Below are positions 9,065 through 19,700 of a stretch of 64,000 nucleotides of DNA, piece by piece. This stretch comes from Paludibacteraceae bacterium. GTDB lineage: Bacteria; Bacteroidota; Bacteroidia; Bacteroidales; Paludibacteraceae. Below the pieces are notes generated by a model. It saw nothing but the letters and a program-made list of their open reading frames with translations, was not told where the DNA came from and searched no databases. The position numbers were made by a program, and so were the translations under genes. Numbering within the stretch: position 1 is the first letter of the stretch; every line of letters begins with the position of its first letter. The stretch covers positions 38,268 through 102,267 of the forward strand of contig JAFOYE010000007.1 of NCBI GenBank assembly GCA_017391525.1, in the 5' to 3' direction.

Positions 9065-9153
9065 CCACAAATTACCGAACGAAACCTCCACAAATTACCG
9101 AATAATACCATGATTTCGCCAAACTCGGTAGTGAAATTCCGCCAAATTCGGTA
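9065..9153. repeat. Paired inverted ACCGAA repeats with 23-base spacing
   Basis: CCACAAATTACCGAA occurs twice exactly (9065-9079 and 9088-9102; offset 23). Two related copies in the opposite orientation follow: TTCGCCAAACTCGGTA (9115-9130) and TTCCGCCAAATTCGGTA (9137-9153), also offset 23. An open frame crosses them on the minus strand, but the repeat structure argues against coding. Confidence 0.65.
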
Positions 9154-9300
9154 AAAATGCACATAAGTGCTTGAAAATGTGAAAAATAAGTTATTCTATA
9201 ATTTGTCTTTTTTGGGGCAGAATAATCCCTAATGTGTAACAGTGTAACACTTATTTCATCAAGTTCACCCGCGCGTACGTGTATCTTAGAAAATAGATGC

Positions 9301-9322
9301 ATCAATGCATCGTTGCATTGAT
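9301..9322. repeat. Hairpin ATCAATGCA/TGCATTGAT
   Basis: A perfect 9-base inverted repeat with a 4-base loop at the left edge of the duplicated upstream region of paralogue 3. The right arm lies inside the duplicated block. Confidence 0.5.
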
Positions 9323-9421
9323 TAAATGCTTTTCTTTCTCTTTTAATTATCGAACATATATGCTGTATAACATATAATGGGGTAATTGTTTGCATATCTG
9401 AAAAAAAAGTGTTATCTTTGC
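9315..9421 (+). promoter_or_regulatory. 107-base upstream element, copy A (paralogue 3)
   Basis: This block and 13151-13257 are the same length and differ at about 10 of 107 positions. Each begins with the small palindrome GCATTGATTAAATGC and ends at the -7 promoter element. Here TTTG (9389-9392), 20 bases, TATCTTTG (9413-9420) form the promoter of the gene at 9503. The long shared region upstream of -33 suggests a common regulator for paralogues 3 and 4. Confidence 0.8.
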
Positions 9422-9502
9422 GGCTGTTTTCGCGCGCGCAGCGCGTGTGAGCATTCATCTTTTAATTAGACAACGAATAATAAAAACAAAACACTCCATA
9501 TC

Positions 9503-12500
9503 ATGAAAAAACTTCTACTATCTATTGTCTTCGCATTGGTAACTTTTACAACCTCCTTGGCTGTAGATCTTAATCCATTTGCATATAATCTATACACTTC
9601 AAAAGAGGCTAGTGGGCATACCAAATTGCATTTCTATTTGAATGCACCAGCCAATAGAGTGCGAGTGATTATTATAAATGGAGCCGAAGAATATATATTG
9701 CGAGATTATACCAATGTAGCATATCATCCTAATGGATATGGAACTGTTATTTCAGATAATGATATCAATAATCTAAATCTTCAACCGGGTATCAATTATA
9801 GTTGGAAGGTTGTAGTGTTTGGTACCTCACAAACATCACCTAAACTGACAACTCAAGCGATTCCTTTCTATTGTCCTCATGCGTTAGCGATAGATAATAA
9901 TCCTAATTCAAAGCATTTTGGCCGCGTATTAGTCGCAGAGTCTAGGCACGGAGCTTCTAGTAGTGGTTGTATCTCCTCGGTTAATGGAACTATTAAAGGT
10001 GGTATTTATGCTTTTCGACCAGAGTTAGAGTATACCGATGGTGGTACGGTGTATACCTCATGGTATGACCCAAACAACCATGTTTTTACGGGCGGTAAGG
10101 ATTTTACAAGGCAAATCGTTAAAGATGGTGTATTGCATTTAGACAATAACTCTGGACTCCAACCTTATATGGTGCGAATATCCGACGATGGACGTATCTT
10201 TGTGTCTTCAGGTGATGCTCGTGCTGATGGTTGTGTGGTGTGGGAACTTGACCCTGATAACCTCAATACCTGGACTGATTTAATAAAGGGTAATCTAAAA
10301 CCATACCAAGGCGAAGACCTTACCCCGCCTGCGAGCAACGGAATCTATCAGGTATTTGATGCAAATGGTAATTTCGTGGCGGGTCTTAATTGTAGTATGG
10401 ATGTTAAGGGTAGTGGCGAGAATTTAAAACTAGCTTTGTATTCTACAGATAAACGTGGTATGACTAAATTTGTTGTAGAAAACTTCCGCCTGCATGAATA
10501 TGCTATCGGTAATAGCAAGACGTTTACTGGTACTCCTACACATATTCCACACTTTGGAAAAACACGTTATGGACATATCAATAGTCATGCAAAACTCTTC
10601 TATGATGGAGATAATGGTTTCTGGTTTGGCGGTTATAATAGCGAAGGAGATGATGATATCATTTTTGCACATGCACGGAAAAGTGGTAACGATTATATAC
10701 GCAAGAGCTGGGGAGATAACTCCAATACCTACTTCGGAGGAGCTGGTGTTAAAACCCATGTTTTGCACAATGGCGAAGAAATTCTTTTCAAAGGTGTTAA
10801 TAATAACAAATTGTTATTCTATAAGGTGGATCGATCAACTGGAATTCCTGTCTTAACATCTAAAAGTTGGGGATTCTCATTGTCAAATCTAGTTCATGCT
10901 CGTTGTAATGACTTCGTTGTGGATTACGCGGACAACTTATATCTTGTTGATAACAACAACGAGCAACTTATGACAGTCGCCCTTCCTTATTCAGGAATAG
11001 TTTCTACACCAGCTGCTTCTAATTACAACTTTGAAATCAGCTGTAATCCTGGTACATACTATACTGTTAATACTCATTGCTATCCAGCAGAAGGTGGTAG
11101 TGTAACCTGTACAATGGCTGGAAATACAAGAGCGGCAGGAGTGCTAAACGTTGAATCATGTACAAAGTTGACTTTAACTGCGACCCCCGGTGATAACTAC
11201 AAGTTTACCAAATGGACTAACGCAAATGGAGATGTTATCTCTAATAACCCAGAATATACTTTCTATGTTACCCAAGATGTAACTCTAACGGCTAACTTTG
11301 AATATGCAAACTATACGGGTGTGACATGGTGGAATTTATTTAAAAATGGCGAGGATATTGCGGATAGAACACCAGGTTATCATGAGAATGTAAATGAAAG
11401 ATTGTGGAGGTTATTACAAGTTGGCTTAAATAGTGTAACAGGAAATGTAGGAGATAAAGGAGTTATTCCAATTTCTACTACTAAAAGCTATGAGCATTTA
11501 ATGACAGCAACGTGTATAAGTGGAAAAACTTCGAAGTTAATAAATTATATGGATACTTCACAATTGTTTTCGTGGATGTTAGACTATATGGAGGAACATG
11601 GTATTCCAAAAACCCGTAAAGTTAATGTTTGGACCTATGCTCCTCACTTACTTATTAATAGAACCGATTCTACTTATAACAATCCATCTACTGGTACATA
11701 TGGGCTTATGAACTGTATGGCGAGTGGTGTATATGATGAAAGTGGTAGCTGGAATAATAAAATTACATGGGAATCTTTCATTACATATGGTAAACCAGAA
11801 CATTGGCGTCCTTATTGGACGGAAGCTGTATGTCATTTGCCACGTTCTATGAAATATAGTGATGAAATGCCAATATTCTCTACTTGGGTTACAAATAGAC
11901 CAAACTGTCCAAGTGGTTCAATAGCAGGAGCAACTCCAAGCGACTGGTTCCAATGGAATGATCCACCTGCAGATACTAAAATTAATAAACATATTCTTGC
12001 ATGGCGCGATGGTTCTACTACAGGCCCAATTGTTCATCATGTAAACAAAAATAACATGAAGCTATTTGCTGGTTATGTAAAGAAGAATATCGAAGAGAAT
12101 GATACCATCAATCCTTCGCTCTATGAAGCAAGCAATGATGATGTTATCCAACTTATGGCTAACAAGCGATTTGGAAATGTTCCTACGCATGACCTTACTG
12201 TAACTCGATATCTTGTGGCAAATATGTATAATACTATTTGTCTACCATTTGGCGTGGATTTGACAGGTTTAATGGAAGATCATCCGTTGAAATACAAGGC
12301 TAATGGAACAGGTGCTACAGTTCTTGAATTTACAGGTGTGACTCGTACAAAAAATGATGCGGGTGAAGACGTTACTATTTTGAATTTCCAACAAGTTACA
12401 AGCACGCAGGCAGGCAAACCTTATCTGGTTAAACTTCGTAATGGAGCAACCGATCTAACCGAAGATATGTTGTTTACCACAGTAACATCATATCCAGATT

Positions 12501-12862
12501 TGCATCCGGTAACATATAATGGTATTACCTTCCATCCAACGATTAATGCTACAACCGTTCCAGCGGAGGCGCTTATCCTCGTTGCAAACGACCGTTTGGC
12601 TCAAACTACCGAAGAAGGAGAGATGCTTGGTTTGCGTGGATACTTTACCATTGACCCTATGTGGTTATCCGATATCTCCGCCCAAGCTGCAGATGGACGA
12701 GTATATCTCTCCATGAAGAAACCAGTCACCACCTCTATCCCTGTCGCTCCAGAAGCAGAACAACAACTCAAACCAGAAGTACGCAAAGTGATGTATGACG
12801 GTAAGATATACATCCTTCGTGGTGACGAGGTATATACTATCACAGGACATAGAGTGAAGTAA
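9503..12862 (+). CDS. Giant secreted propeller/InlB-repeat protein, paralogue 3
   Basis: 1,119 residues. Signal peptide 1-20, then NPFAYNL (24-30) opening an Ig-like domain. A propeller-like region follows with HALAIDNNPNSKHFGR, MVRISDDGRIFVSS and VVDYADNLYLVD. A divergent InlB repeat covers about 511-603 (YKFTKW). The Trp-rich module covers about 606-776 (VTWWNLFKNGEDIA, RLWRLLQVGL, FSWMLDYM, YGKPEHWR). ANMYNTICLPFGV lies near 907. The tail is DGKIYILRGDEVYTITG. The first 13 residues and the last 50 or so are nearly identical to paralogue 4, including at DNA level, while the middle is much less similar. Own promoter (9389-9420) and a GC-rich leader. Exported; surface role inferred. Confidence 0.87.
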   Translation: MKKLLLSIVFALVTFTTSLAVDLNPFAYNLYTSKEASGHTKLHFYLNAPANRVRVIIINGAEEYILRDYTNVAYHPNGYGTVISDNDINNLNLQPGINYSWKVVVFGTSQTSPKLTTQAIPFYCPHALAIDNNPNSKHFGRVLVAESRHGASSSGCISSVNGTIKGGIYAFRPELEYTDGGTVYTSWYDPNNHVFTGGKDFTRQIVKDGVLHLDNNSGLQPYMVRISDDGRIFVSSGDARADGCVVWELDPDNLNTWTDLIKGNLKPYQGEDLTPPASNGIYQVFDANGNFVAGLNCSMDVKGSGENLKLALYSTDKRGMTKFVVENFRLHEYAIGNSKTFTGTPTHIPHFGKTRYGHINSHAKLFYDGDNGFWFGGYNSEGDDDIIFAHARKSGNDYIRKSWGDNSNTYFGGAGVKTHVLHNGEEILFKGVNNNKLLFYKVDRSTGIPVLTSKSWGFSLSNLVHARCNDFVVDYADNLYLVDNNNEQLMTVALPYSGIVSTPAASNYNFEISCNPGTYYTVNTHCYPAEGGSVTCTMAGNTRAAGVLNVESCTKLTLTATPGDNYKFTKWTNANGDVISNNPEYTFYVTQDVTLTANFEYANYTGVTWWNLFKNGEDIADRTPGYHENVNERLWRLLQVGLNSVTGNVGDKGVIPISTTKSYEHLMTATCISGKTSKLINYMDTSQLFSWMLDYMEEHGIPKTRKVNVWTYAPHLLINRTDSTYNNPSTGTYGLMNCMASGVYDESGSWNNKITWESFITYGKPEHWRPYWTEAVCHLPRSMKYSDEMPIFSTWVTNRPNCPSGSIAGATPSDWFQWNDPPADTKINKHILAWRDGSTTGPIVHHVNKNNMKLFAGYVKKNIEENDTINPSLYEASNDDVIQLMANKRFGNVPTHDLTVTRYLVANMYNTICLPFGVDLTGLMEDHPLKYKANGTGATVLEFTGVTRTKNDAGEDVTILNFQQVTSTQAGKPYLVKLRNGATDLTEDMLFTTVTSYPDLHPVTYNGITFHPTINATTVPAEALILVANDRLAQTTEEGEMLGLRGYFTIDPMWLSDISAQAADGRVYLSMKKPVTTSIPVAPEAEQQLKPEVRKVMYDGKIYILRGDEVYTITGHRVK

Positions 12863-13031
12863 CTCTTAGATGGCTTTAACTTGAATGTTAATTATAAAAC
12901 AATTTAATACATTTAAAACACAGAGTTTTGTTATATAAAATAGTGTTACATTTGTGCAATAAGTGGGCGATTGGTATGTGTTAAGATATGTTAAAATTAT
13001 CTTCTTTTTTTGTGCTGCAAGGCTTACTTAT

Positions 13032-13045
13032 CCCTTCGGCAAGGG
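13032..13045. repeat. CCCTTCGGCAAGGG hairpin motif
   Basis: Small hairpin in the gap between paralogues 3 and 4. A 14-base stretch overlapping it (TATCCCTTCGGCAA, 13030-13043) recurs in reverse complement upstream of clpB near 41141, so it is a dispersed motif. Too short, and without a T-run, to call a terminator. Confidence 0.45.
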
Positions 13046-13063
13046 TAGCGTAGGGGTTAACAA

Positions 13064-13130
13064 ATGACAGGTCGAAGACAGGGTGGGATTTGTTAAATAA
13101 TTTTAATAGTTTTGGTATGTCTTCTGTCAT
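13064..13130. repeat. Stem-loop ATGACAG..GAAGACA / TGTCTTCTGTCAT
   Basis: ATGACAG (13064-13070) plus GAAGACA (13074-13080) are complementary to TGTCTTCTGTCAT (13118-13130), leaving a 3-base bulge and a 37-base AT-rich loop. It lies in the 490-base gap before paralogue 4. The rest of 12863-13150 shows no gene and no clear terminator. Confidence 0.45.
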
Positions 13131-13150
13131 ATATGGGTATCAAATCACAC

Positions 13151-13257
13151 GCATTGATTAAATGCTTTTCTTTCTCTTTTAATCATCGAACTTATATGTT
13201 TGACAACATATAATGGGGTAATTGTTTGCATATACGAAAAAAAAGTATTAACTTTGC
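13151..13257 (+). promoter_or_regulatory. 107-base upstream element, copy B (paralogue 4)
   Basis: Near-copy of 9315-9421. The promoter is TTTG (13225-13228), 20 bases, TAACTTTG (13249-13256). The leader that follows includes an uninterrupted 25-base alternating purine-pyrimidine tract (13282-13306). Confidence 0.8.
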
Positions 13258-13354
13258 CACGATTATGCGCGCGAGCGTGGGATACACACACGCATACATG
13301 CACGCAAACAAGTAACTAACCCACAATAAACGAACAAATAATTCCACATATACC

Positions 13355-16300
13355 ATGAAGAAACTTCTACTATCTATTGTCTTCGCATTGATAACTTCAG
13401 TAACAGTCTTCGCTGCACAACTCAATCCATTTGCATATGGGTTGTCGTCTGAATTATCTGATGATCAAACAATGTTAACGATAACATATTCTCTCAATGC
13501 TCCAGCTACATCAGTAAAAGTAGTAATTACTGACGGCGCTGATTTTATTAAAGAGTATGATTGTTCTTCGCTTGGGTTAGCGAAAGGAGAGGACTATGTA
13601 TTGCCTATATCAACATCAGATTTTCCTCGCTCTACTACGCTTACTTGGCGAATTGATGTGACAGGAAATGCTGTTAATACTCCAACGCGAATAGATAAGG
13701 AGTATTATATGTATCATCCTCGCTCTATTGATATTGATAATAATCCAGAAAGTCCTAATTTTGGTAAAGTGTTTGTCATAGAGGGCTTGCATGATATAAC
13801 AGCCAAGTCAAGTTCTTCTGTTGGTTCTAATGCAAGTGGGGTTACTTTTGGAAATTATTTAAGTTGGGGTGCAGGTGCTGGTTTGTATGTTTTCAACGCC
13901 GCGTTTGATAATTTGCCAGCATCCCAAGGAAGTGTAGGATATAATGGAGGATTAACATATACTGCTGCAGAAAAAATAGCGGTAAGTGGAAGTGAATACA
14001 ATGTTTATGCGCCCAATAGAGTAAAGGTATCAGATGATGGTCGTGTGTTTATTACTTTGTGTGCTCCTGTGAATAGAGGTGTACTACTTGAAGCAGATAA
14101 GTATATCTTTAGTAATGCTGAAGATAGACCTGCCAATTGGTCTGCGACTGGCTGGAAGAAAGTACTTGTAGGAACGCGCGATGCTAATACGGAAGAGTTA
14201 GAAGATGCTAATGGGAAATTTATGGCTGCTTTAAACTGTGATATTGATACGAAAGGTAGTGGAGAAAATTTACAAATTATGTTGTTGTCAGGAACAAAAA
14301 ATGCCCTTATTGCAGATGCAAGTGAATATACGTTTTCGGAGTATCTATTAGGCGAGAATGAAACTTGGAATAAGATACCAACAAAGTCTTGGGAATTATC
14401 CAATACTGTGGTGGCATATAATGTAGCGCAGATAGAGTATGACAATGAAGGTGGTTATTGGTTGTGTCAGGATAGATCAAATTCTAATGAAAAAACTTAT
14501 CCAACCTTATTGCATGTTAATGCTCAAGGGACGATTGATTTAAAAGAGCATTTACTTAATCGTGGAGGTGCGGGTATACGATTTAACAATGATTTTACAA
14601 AGGTGATAATATCTGGAAAATCTCCAAACGCCACAATTTCTGGTGTTTCAACTGCTACAAAATATACACAAGGGACGTTAGGCTGGGCTACGGTGTACCG
14701 AGTTACAAAAGAAAATGGAGCTCCAAAGTTAACTAAAATATATGAGATAGATATGTCACGCCTTGGTAATCGTTTGCCTGATTTTGCGTGGGATCATGCT
14801 AATAATATATATGCCTGTAGTTATTCTAAAGAAACTTTAACAGCGTGGGCGATGCCTCATGGGGCGAATGAGGTGGTTTCGACACCTGCTGCAACAAGAT
14901 ATGGGTTTACCATAGATTGTATAGAAGGAGATTTATATGATGTTGCTGTGCAGACAAGCAATATTAATCATGGAACTGTTGAGGGAGGAGGAGTTGATAT
15001 TGCTTCGTGTGAAGAAGTAACGGCATTTGCTCACTCTAAAGAAGGTTATAAGTTTGTTTGTTGGAAAGATGGAGATAATATTTTGTCAACAGATAATCCT
15101 TATACTTTCCTTGCTACAAAAAATCTTAATCTAGTAGCATACTTTGAAGAAGGTGATTATAGTGTGACGTGGTGGAATCTATTCAAAAATCAAGAGGATA
15201 TTGCAAAAGAGAGCACAGATTATCCTCACACAAATGAACGTGTGTGGAGATTGTTGCAATTGTTTTACAATAATTATGCTAAGAACGAAGATAGAGCGGA
15301 TAAGGGAACGGTGCCAATATCAGAAACAAAATCGTATCTCCATTTTTCATGTGCTAATTCTCTTGCAAGGACAAAATATGATTTTAAAAATTATATGATG
15401 GATGAAAACAGCTATTTTTATTGGTTGACGAAATATTTTAAAGATCATAAATTAGATGTTACACTCCCTGCTGGTCAAGGATGGCTGTATTTTCCTGGTT
15501 TATTCATTAATCGTTCCGACTCAACATATAATTCATCAAATGGCTTGAGTAACTATATGGCAAATGGTAATTATTACAATAATGGTGGTACGCATTTATG
15601 GGCAAATACCATAACATGGGATTCATTTATAAAGTATGGAAAACCAGAATATTGGCGTCCCTACTATACGGAATCTTTAGGGTTGAGTAAAATGATGAGC
15701 AGTACTACTGCTATGCCAGTTGCATGGACACAAAGCGATTGTCCTTCTGGAACTGTACAAGGATTATCTGAGAGTGTTGAAAATACTCCTAGTATGTGGC
15801 ATGTTTGGAATGATGCTCCTGATAATGAATCGTATAACCAATCTGAGTATCTACTTGCATGGCGTGATGGTAGTATAGGTGGACCGATTGTTCATCATGT
15901 CTATCGCGATAACATGAAACTTTATGCTTCCTATGTAAATAAAGCTTTTCAAGAGAATGATCCTGAGCCCACAAATGAATATGACGCGAAAAATGACGAT
16001 GTACTTAGATTGTTGGCAAATGATGCGTATAATACTATTACTCATGACGTGACATTAGATCGTAAGTTTGTAGGTGGCATGTACAATACCATATGCTTGC
16101 CATTTGATGTTGTGAATATAGGGACCGATTTGCCAGATGAGTTGAAGGGTTCAGAAGTCTTGAAATTTACAGGTGTAGAAACTACATATGATGAGAGTGG
16201 GGATCCTGTAGCTATTATTAATTTTACTCCATTAGCTTCTGACGGTTATATGGCAACAGGTATACCGTATTTGATTAAACCGGAAAATGATGTTAATGTT

Positions 16301-16726
16301 TCTCCGTTGATCTTTAAGAATGTGATGGGGTGGAAATTCTTTGACCAAGACAAACGAGGAAAGGGACCTTTAACAACGGATACTTATAATGGAATAACAT
16401 TTTACGGAGTATGGGACCCAGTGACGCTTCCTGAACATTCTTATATATTAGTCGCTGATAACCGTATAGCCAAAGTTACAGATACAAGTGATAAGATTCT
16501 AGGCTATCGTGGCTATTTCGTAATCAACGATATTATGCTTCGCACTTTGGCAGATCAAGGTAATGTTTACTTCTCTTTCAAGAAACCTGTCACTACCTCT
16601 ATCCCTGTCGCACCAGAGGCTGAGCAACAGACCAAACCAGAAGTGCGCAAGGTGATGTACGATGGTAAGATATACATCCTTCGTGGTGACGAAGTGTACA
16701 CCATCACAGGTCATCGAGTAAAATAA
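13355..16726 (+). CDS. Giant secreted propeller/InlB-repeat protein, paralogue 4
   Basis: 1,123 residues. Signal peptide ending VFAA, then Gln as a likely mature N-terminus (QLNPFAYGL). Ig-like domain, then a propeller-like region with DIDNNPESPNFGK, VKVSDDGRVFIT and RFNNDFTKVIISG. That last motif is shared with the amidase fusion at 16781. InlB repeat about 529-602 (GYKFVCW), Trp-rich module about 603-774 (VTWWNLFKNQEDIA, FYWLTKYF, YGKPEYWR), and GGMYNTICLPFDV near 909. The tail is identical to paralogue 3 over the last 30 residues. Codon use in the middle is AT-rich, while the ends resemble the other paralogues, consistent with exchange of termini by gene conversion. The amidase fusion follows after 54 bases without a terminator. 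Confidence 0.87.
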   Translation: MKKLLLSIVFALITSVTVFAAQLNPFAYGLSSELSDDQTMLTITYSLNAPATSVKVVITDGADFIKEYDCSSLGLAKGEDYVLPISTSDFPRSTTLTWRIDVTGNAVNTPTRIDKEYYMYHPRSIDIDNNPESPNFGKVFVIEGLHDITAKSSSSVGSNASGVTFGNYLSWGAGAGLYVFNAAFDNLPASQGSVGYNGGLTYTAAEKIAVSGSEYNVYAPNRVKVSDDGRVFITLCAPVNRGVLLEADKYIFSNAEDRPANWSATGWKKVLVGTRDANTEELEDANGKFMAALNCDIDTKGSGENLQIMLLSGTKNALIADASEYTFSEYLLGENETWNKIPTKSWELSNTVVAYNVAQIEYDNEGGYWLCQDRSNSNEKTYPTLLHVNAQGTIDLKEHLLNRGGAGIRFNNDFTKVIISGKSPNATISGVSTATKYTQGTLGWATVYRVTKENGAPKLTKIYEIDMSRLGNRLPDFAWDHANNIYACSYSKETLTAWAMPHGANEVVSTPAATRYGFTIDCIEGDLYDVAVQTSNINHGTVEGGGVDIASCEEVTAFAHSKEGYKFVCWKDGDNILSTDNPYTFLATKNLNLVAYFEEGDYSVTWWNLFKNQEDIAKESTDYPHTNERVWRLLQLFYNNYAKNEDRADKGTVPISETKSYLHFSCANSLARTKYDFKNYMMDENSYFYWLTKYFKDHKLDVTLPAGQGWLYFPGLFINRSDSTYNSSNGLSNYMANGNYYNNGGTHLWANTITWDSFIKYGKPEYWRPYYTESLGLSKMMSSTTAMPVAWTQSDCPSGTVQGLSESVENTPSMWHVWNDAPDNESYNQSEYLLAWRDGSIGGPIVHHVYRDNMKLYASYVNKAFQENDPEPTNEYDAKNDDVLRLLANDAYNTITHDVTLDRKFVGGMYNTICLPFDVVNIGTDLPDELKGSEVLKFTGVETTYDESGDPVAIINFTPLASDGYMATGIPYLIKPENDVNVSPLIFKNVMGWKFFDQDKRGKGPLTTDTYNGITFYGVWDPVTLPEHSYILVADNRIAKVTDTSDKILGYRGYFVINDIMLRTLADQGNVYFSFKKPVTTSIPVAPEAEQQTKPEVRKVMYDGKIYILRGDEVYTITGHRVK

Positions 16727-16780
16727 AAACTTCCCATTTTGTGCACTGAAAACTTGTAAAAATTATAAAACAAACATATC

Positions 16781-19700
16781 ATGAAACGACCTTTATTACT
16801 TATCTTTGCACTCTTTGTAGCCGCATCGGCGTTTGCACTCAAAGTGTATATCAACCCTGGTCATGGTAGTTGGGGTCCTAATGACCGTCCTATGCCTACC
16901 GTGTCATGTCCTAATCTTTCTTCTACCGGAAGACCCGACACCATCGGTTTCTATGAGTCCAATACCAACCTCTGGAAAGGATTTGCCCTAGAGGAGAAAC
17001 TTCTAGCAGCAGGTTTTGGCGTAAAGATGTCACGTCGCGCTAGCGGTCCTTATCCATACACTAGTGCCAACGAAACATATAACAAAGCGCTGACTACCAT
17101 CTGTAGCGAGGCAGAGAACTATGGTGCAGACTACTTCATCTCTATCCACTCTAACGCCGGTCCTGAAGGCGAATTAGGCGGTGCCAGTGGTAAGTTTGCT
17201 AACTACCCTGTGATCCTCTGGCGTGGTTATACCGCTACCCCAGGTGTGACCAATAGTGATAAGATGGCCAAAGCATGTGCCGCTCGCCTATACGAGATAT
17301 TCTGGGCAACCCCTAAAACGCCTAGCGGCGGCGGTGGTCCAGAACCAACCACTTACTATTCCCCCAGTAACCCACGTATCTTAGGTGACTTGGATTTCTA
17401 TAACACAACTTCTACCTATGGTTACCTCGGCGCATTGAAGCACAATATCCCTGGTTATTTGTCTGAAGGTTATTTCCATACCTATAGTCCAGCACGCCAC
17501 CGTGCACTTAACCCTGACTGGTGCCGTCAAGAGGGTGTGCGTTACTACCGCGGAATCATGGATTACTACGGCAAAGCAGGTGAGAAAGTGGGATACATCA
17601 TGGGATACATCCGCTCTAAAACAGAGACATTTTCACATGCCAACTACATCCCTTACACCGGTTCCAACGACGAGTACAAACCTATCAATGGCGCACAAGT
17701 ATACCTCAAGAACGCTAGTGGCGACACCATCATGACTGATTGCTACCACTATGTGAAGCGTAAACGAACCAACCAGAAATACTACCTCACTGACAATAAC
17801 TACAATGGCGTATTCGTATACGACAACCTAACTCCAGGAACCTACACCATTAGCATCAAAGCAAATGGTTACCAGGAATATAATGGAACCCTAACCGTAA
17901 CCGCGGACAAGACTATCTATCCTGAGATCTTCCTCACACCAGGTTCGGGATCAACCGACCCTGACCCAGATCCAACTCCAGACCCAGATCCAAGTTTGCC
18001 AGCTGCGGCATCAGGATTGAACCCTTATGCCTATGGTTTGAGTGCGGAATTGGCAGAAGATAGTTCCACCATCAAAGTGAAATTCAACATCAACGCACTC
18101 GCTAGCACCGTCAAGGTAATCTTCAACGATGGTAAGAAAGACTATATAGCACGCAGTTACACCAACGTAAAAGCCGGTGGTTATAGCTCGGTGATCGCTA
18201 TCGACACTATGCCTAAGGGCAAGACTATGTCTTGGCGTGTGGATGTGACAGGAGCAGGATTCACTACTGCTACTAAAATAGGAACCGAGTACTACTTCTA
18301 CCACCCAACATCCGTGGATGTAGACCATAGTCCAGAGAGTCCACACTTTGGACGCATCTTGTGTAACGAAGCATACCACGAGATCAAAGGTAAGACTGGC
18401 ACCGGTTCGGCTGGCGACTACACTACCTATAAGAGCCAAGCACTGGGTGCAGGTATCTACGAGTTTAACCCTAAATTTGAATATGTAGGAGCTTACAACG
18501 GTGGCAATACATTTGCTACCTATCGCCTAGATAAAACCTCAAGCAAAGCCTTAGCTCCTCACCGTATCCGTATAGCCGATGATGGACGTATCTTTGTGAC
18601 ATCCTTCAACGGTGGTGCGTCTTGGGGCGGTAAGATCATGTGGGAGGTGAATCAAGACAACCTCAATACATGGAATCCAACCTTTGGATATAGCAAGGTG
18701 AGCAGCACATCAGAGTTGCAAACTTCATCTAGCGAGTATATAGCAGCACCTAACATAGGTTTTGATGTGCAAGGCGGTGGCGACAACCTGAAACTGCTGA
18801 TGATGTCGGCTACGAGCGATTGCTACGACTACGTAGAGGGCGCTTTCCGCTGCTATGAGTACGCATGGGGAAAGAAGACCACATGGAACACCGCTGTACA
18901 AAAGAAATGGTTTGACGGCAATAAGTCTAACAACTGCAATGGCACCTTCAAAGTAATTAACTATACCGGAGCCAATGTGCAATTTGATAACCATGGCGGT
19001 ATCTGGGTTTGCCAATACCGTGCAAGTGCAACGGATACTTATCCATCGCTCATCTACTACGACAAGAACGGTGTATATCGTTTCCACGAAGTGATGAACA
19101 ACCGTGGTGGCGGTGGTATGCGATTTAATAAAGATTTCACCAAAGTGATTATCTCTGGCGGTAATGGTTCAACTGGCGAGGCAACCGTTTATAGCATCAG
19201 CAATGATGCCAATGGTTATCCTACTAAATTGACCAAATTATACACCATCGCTATGAACCTCGGAACTAGTATGTGCGACTACGCATGGGACTATGCAGAT
19301 AACGTATATGCTGTCAGCTACACCAAAGAGAAACTGGTGGCTTACGCTACACCTCACGATGCAGACAAGGTAGTTTCAACTCCTGCGATGAGTAAATACG
19401 GCTTTACCCTCACAGAAAAATACACCGTTACCGCTAGTGCCAACGACGCAACCATGGGTACTGTGAGTGGTGCTGGTGTATATGTGAAAGGTGCTAAGGC
19501 TACTTTAACCGCAACCGCGAACGAAGGATACCAGTTTGTTAACTGGACCATTAATGGCGAGACCATAACAACTAACCCAACCACCATAACCGTCAATAGC
19601 GATGTGAACGCTGTTGCTAATTTTGCAGTTATCCAACATACTGTTACCGCAACCGTTAATGACCCAGCCATGGGTAGTGTAGCAGGTGCAGGCGTATATA

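Noticed and set aside
9072-9458. 128-codon open frame on the minus strand before paralogue 3
   Set aside because: It runs through the inverted ACCGAA repeats and the duplicated promoter block. Composition does not look like protein.
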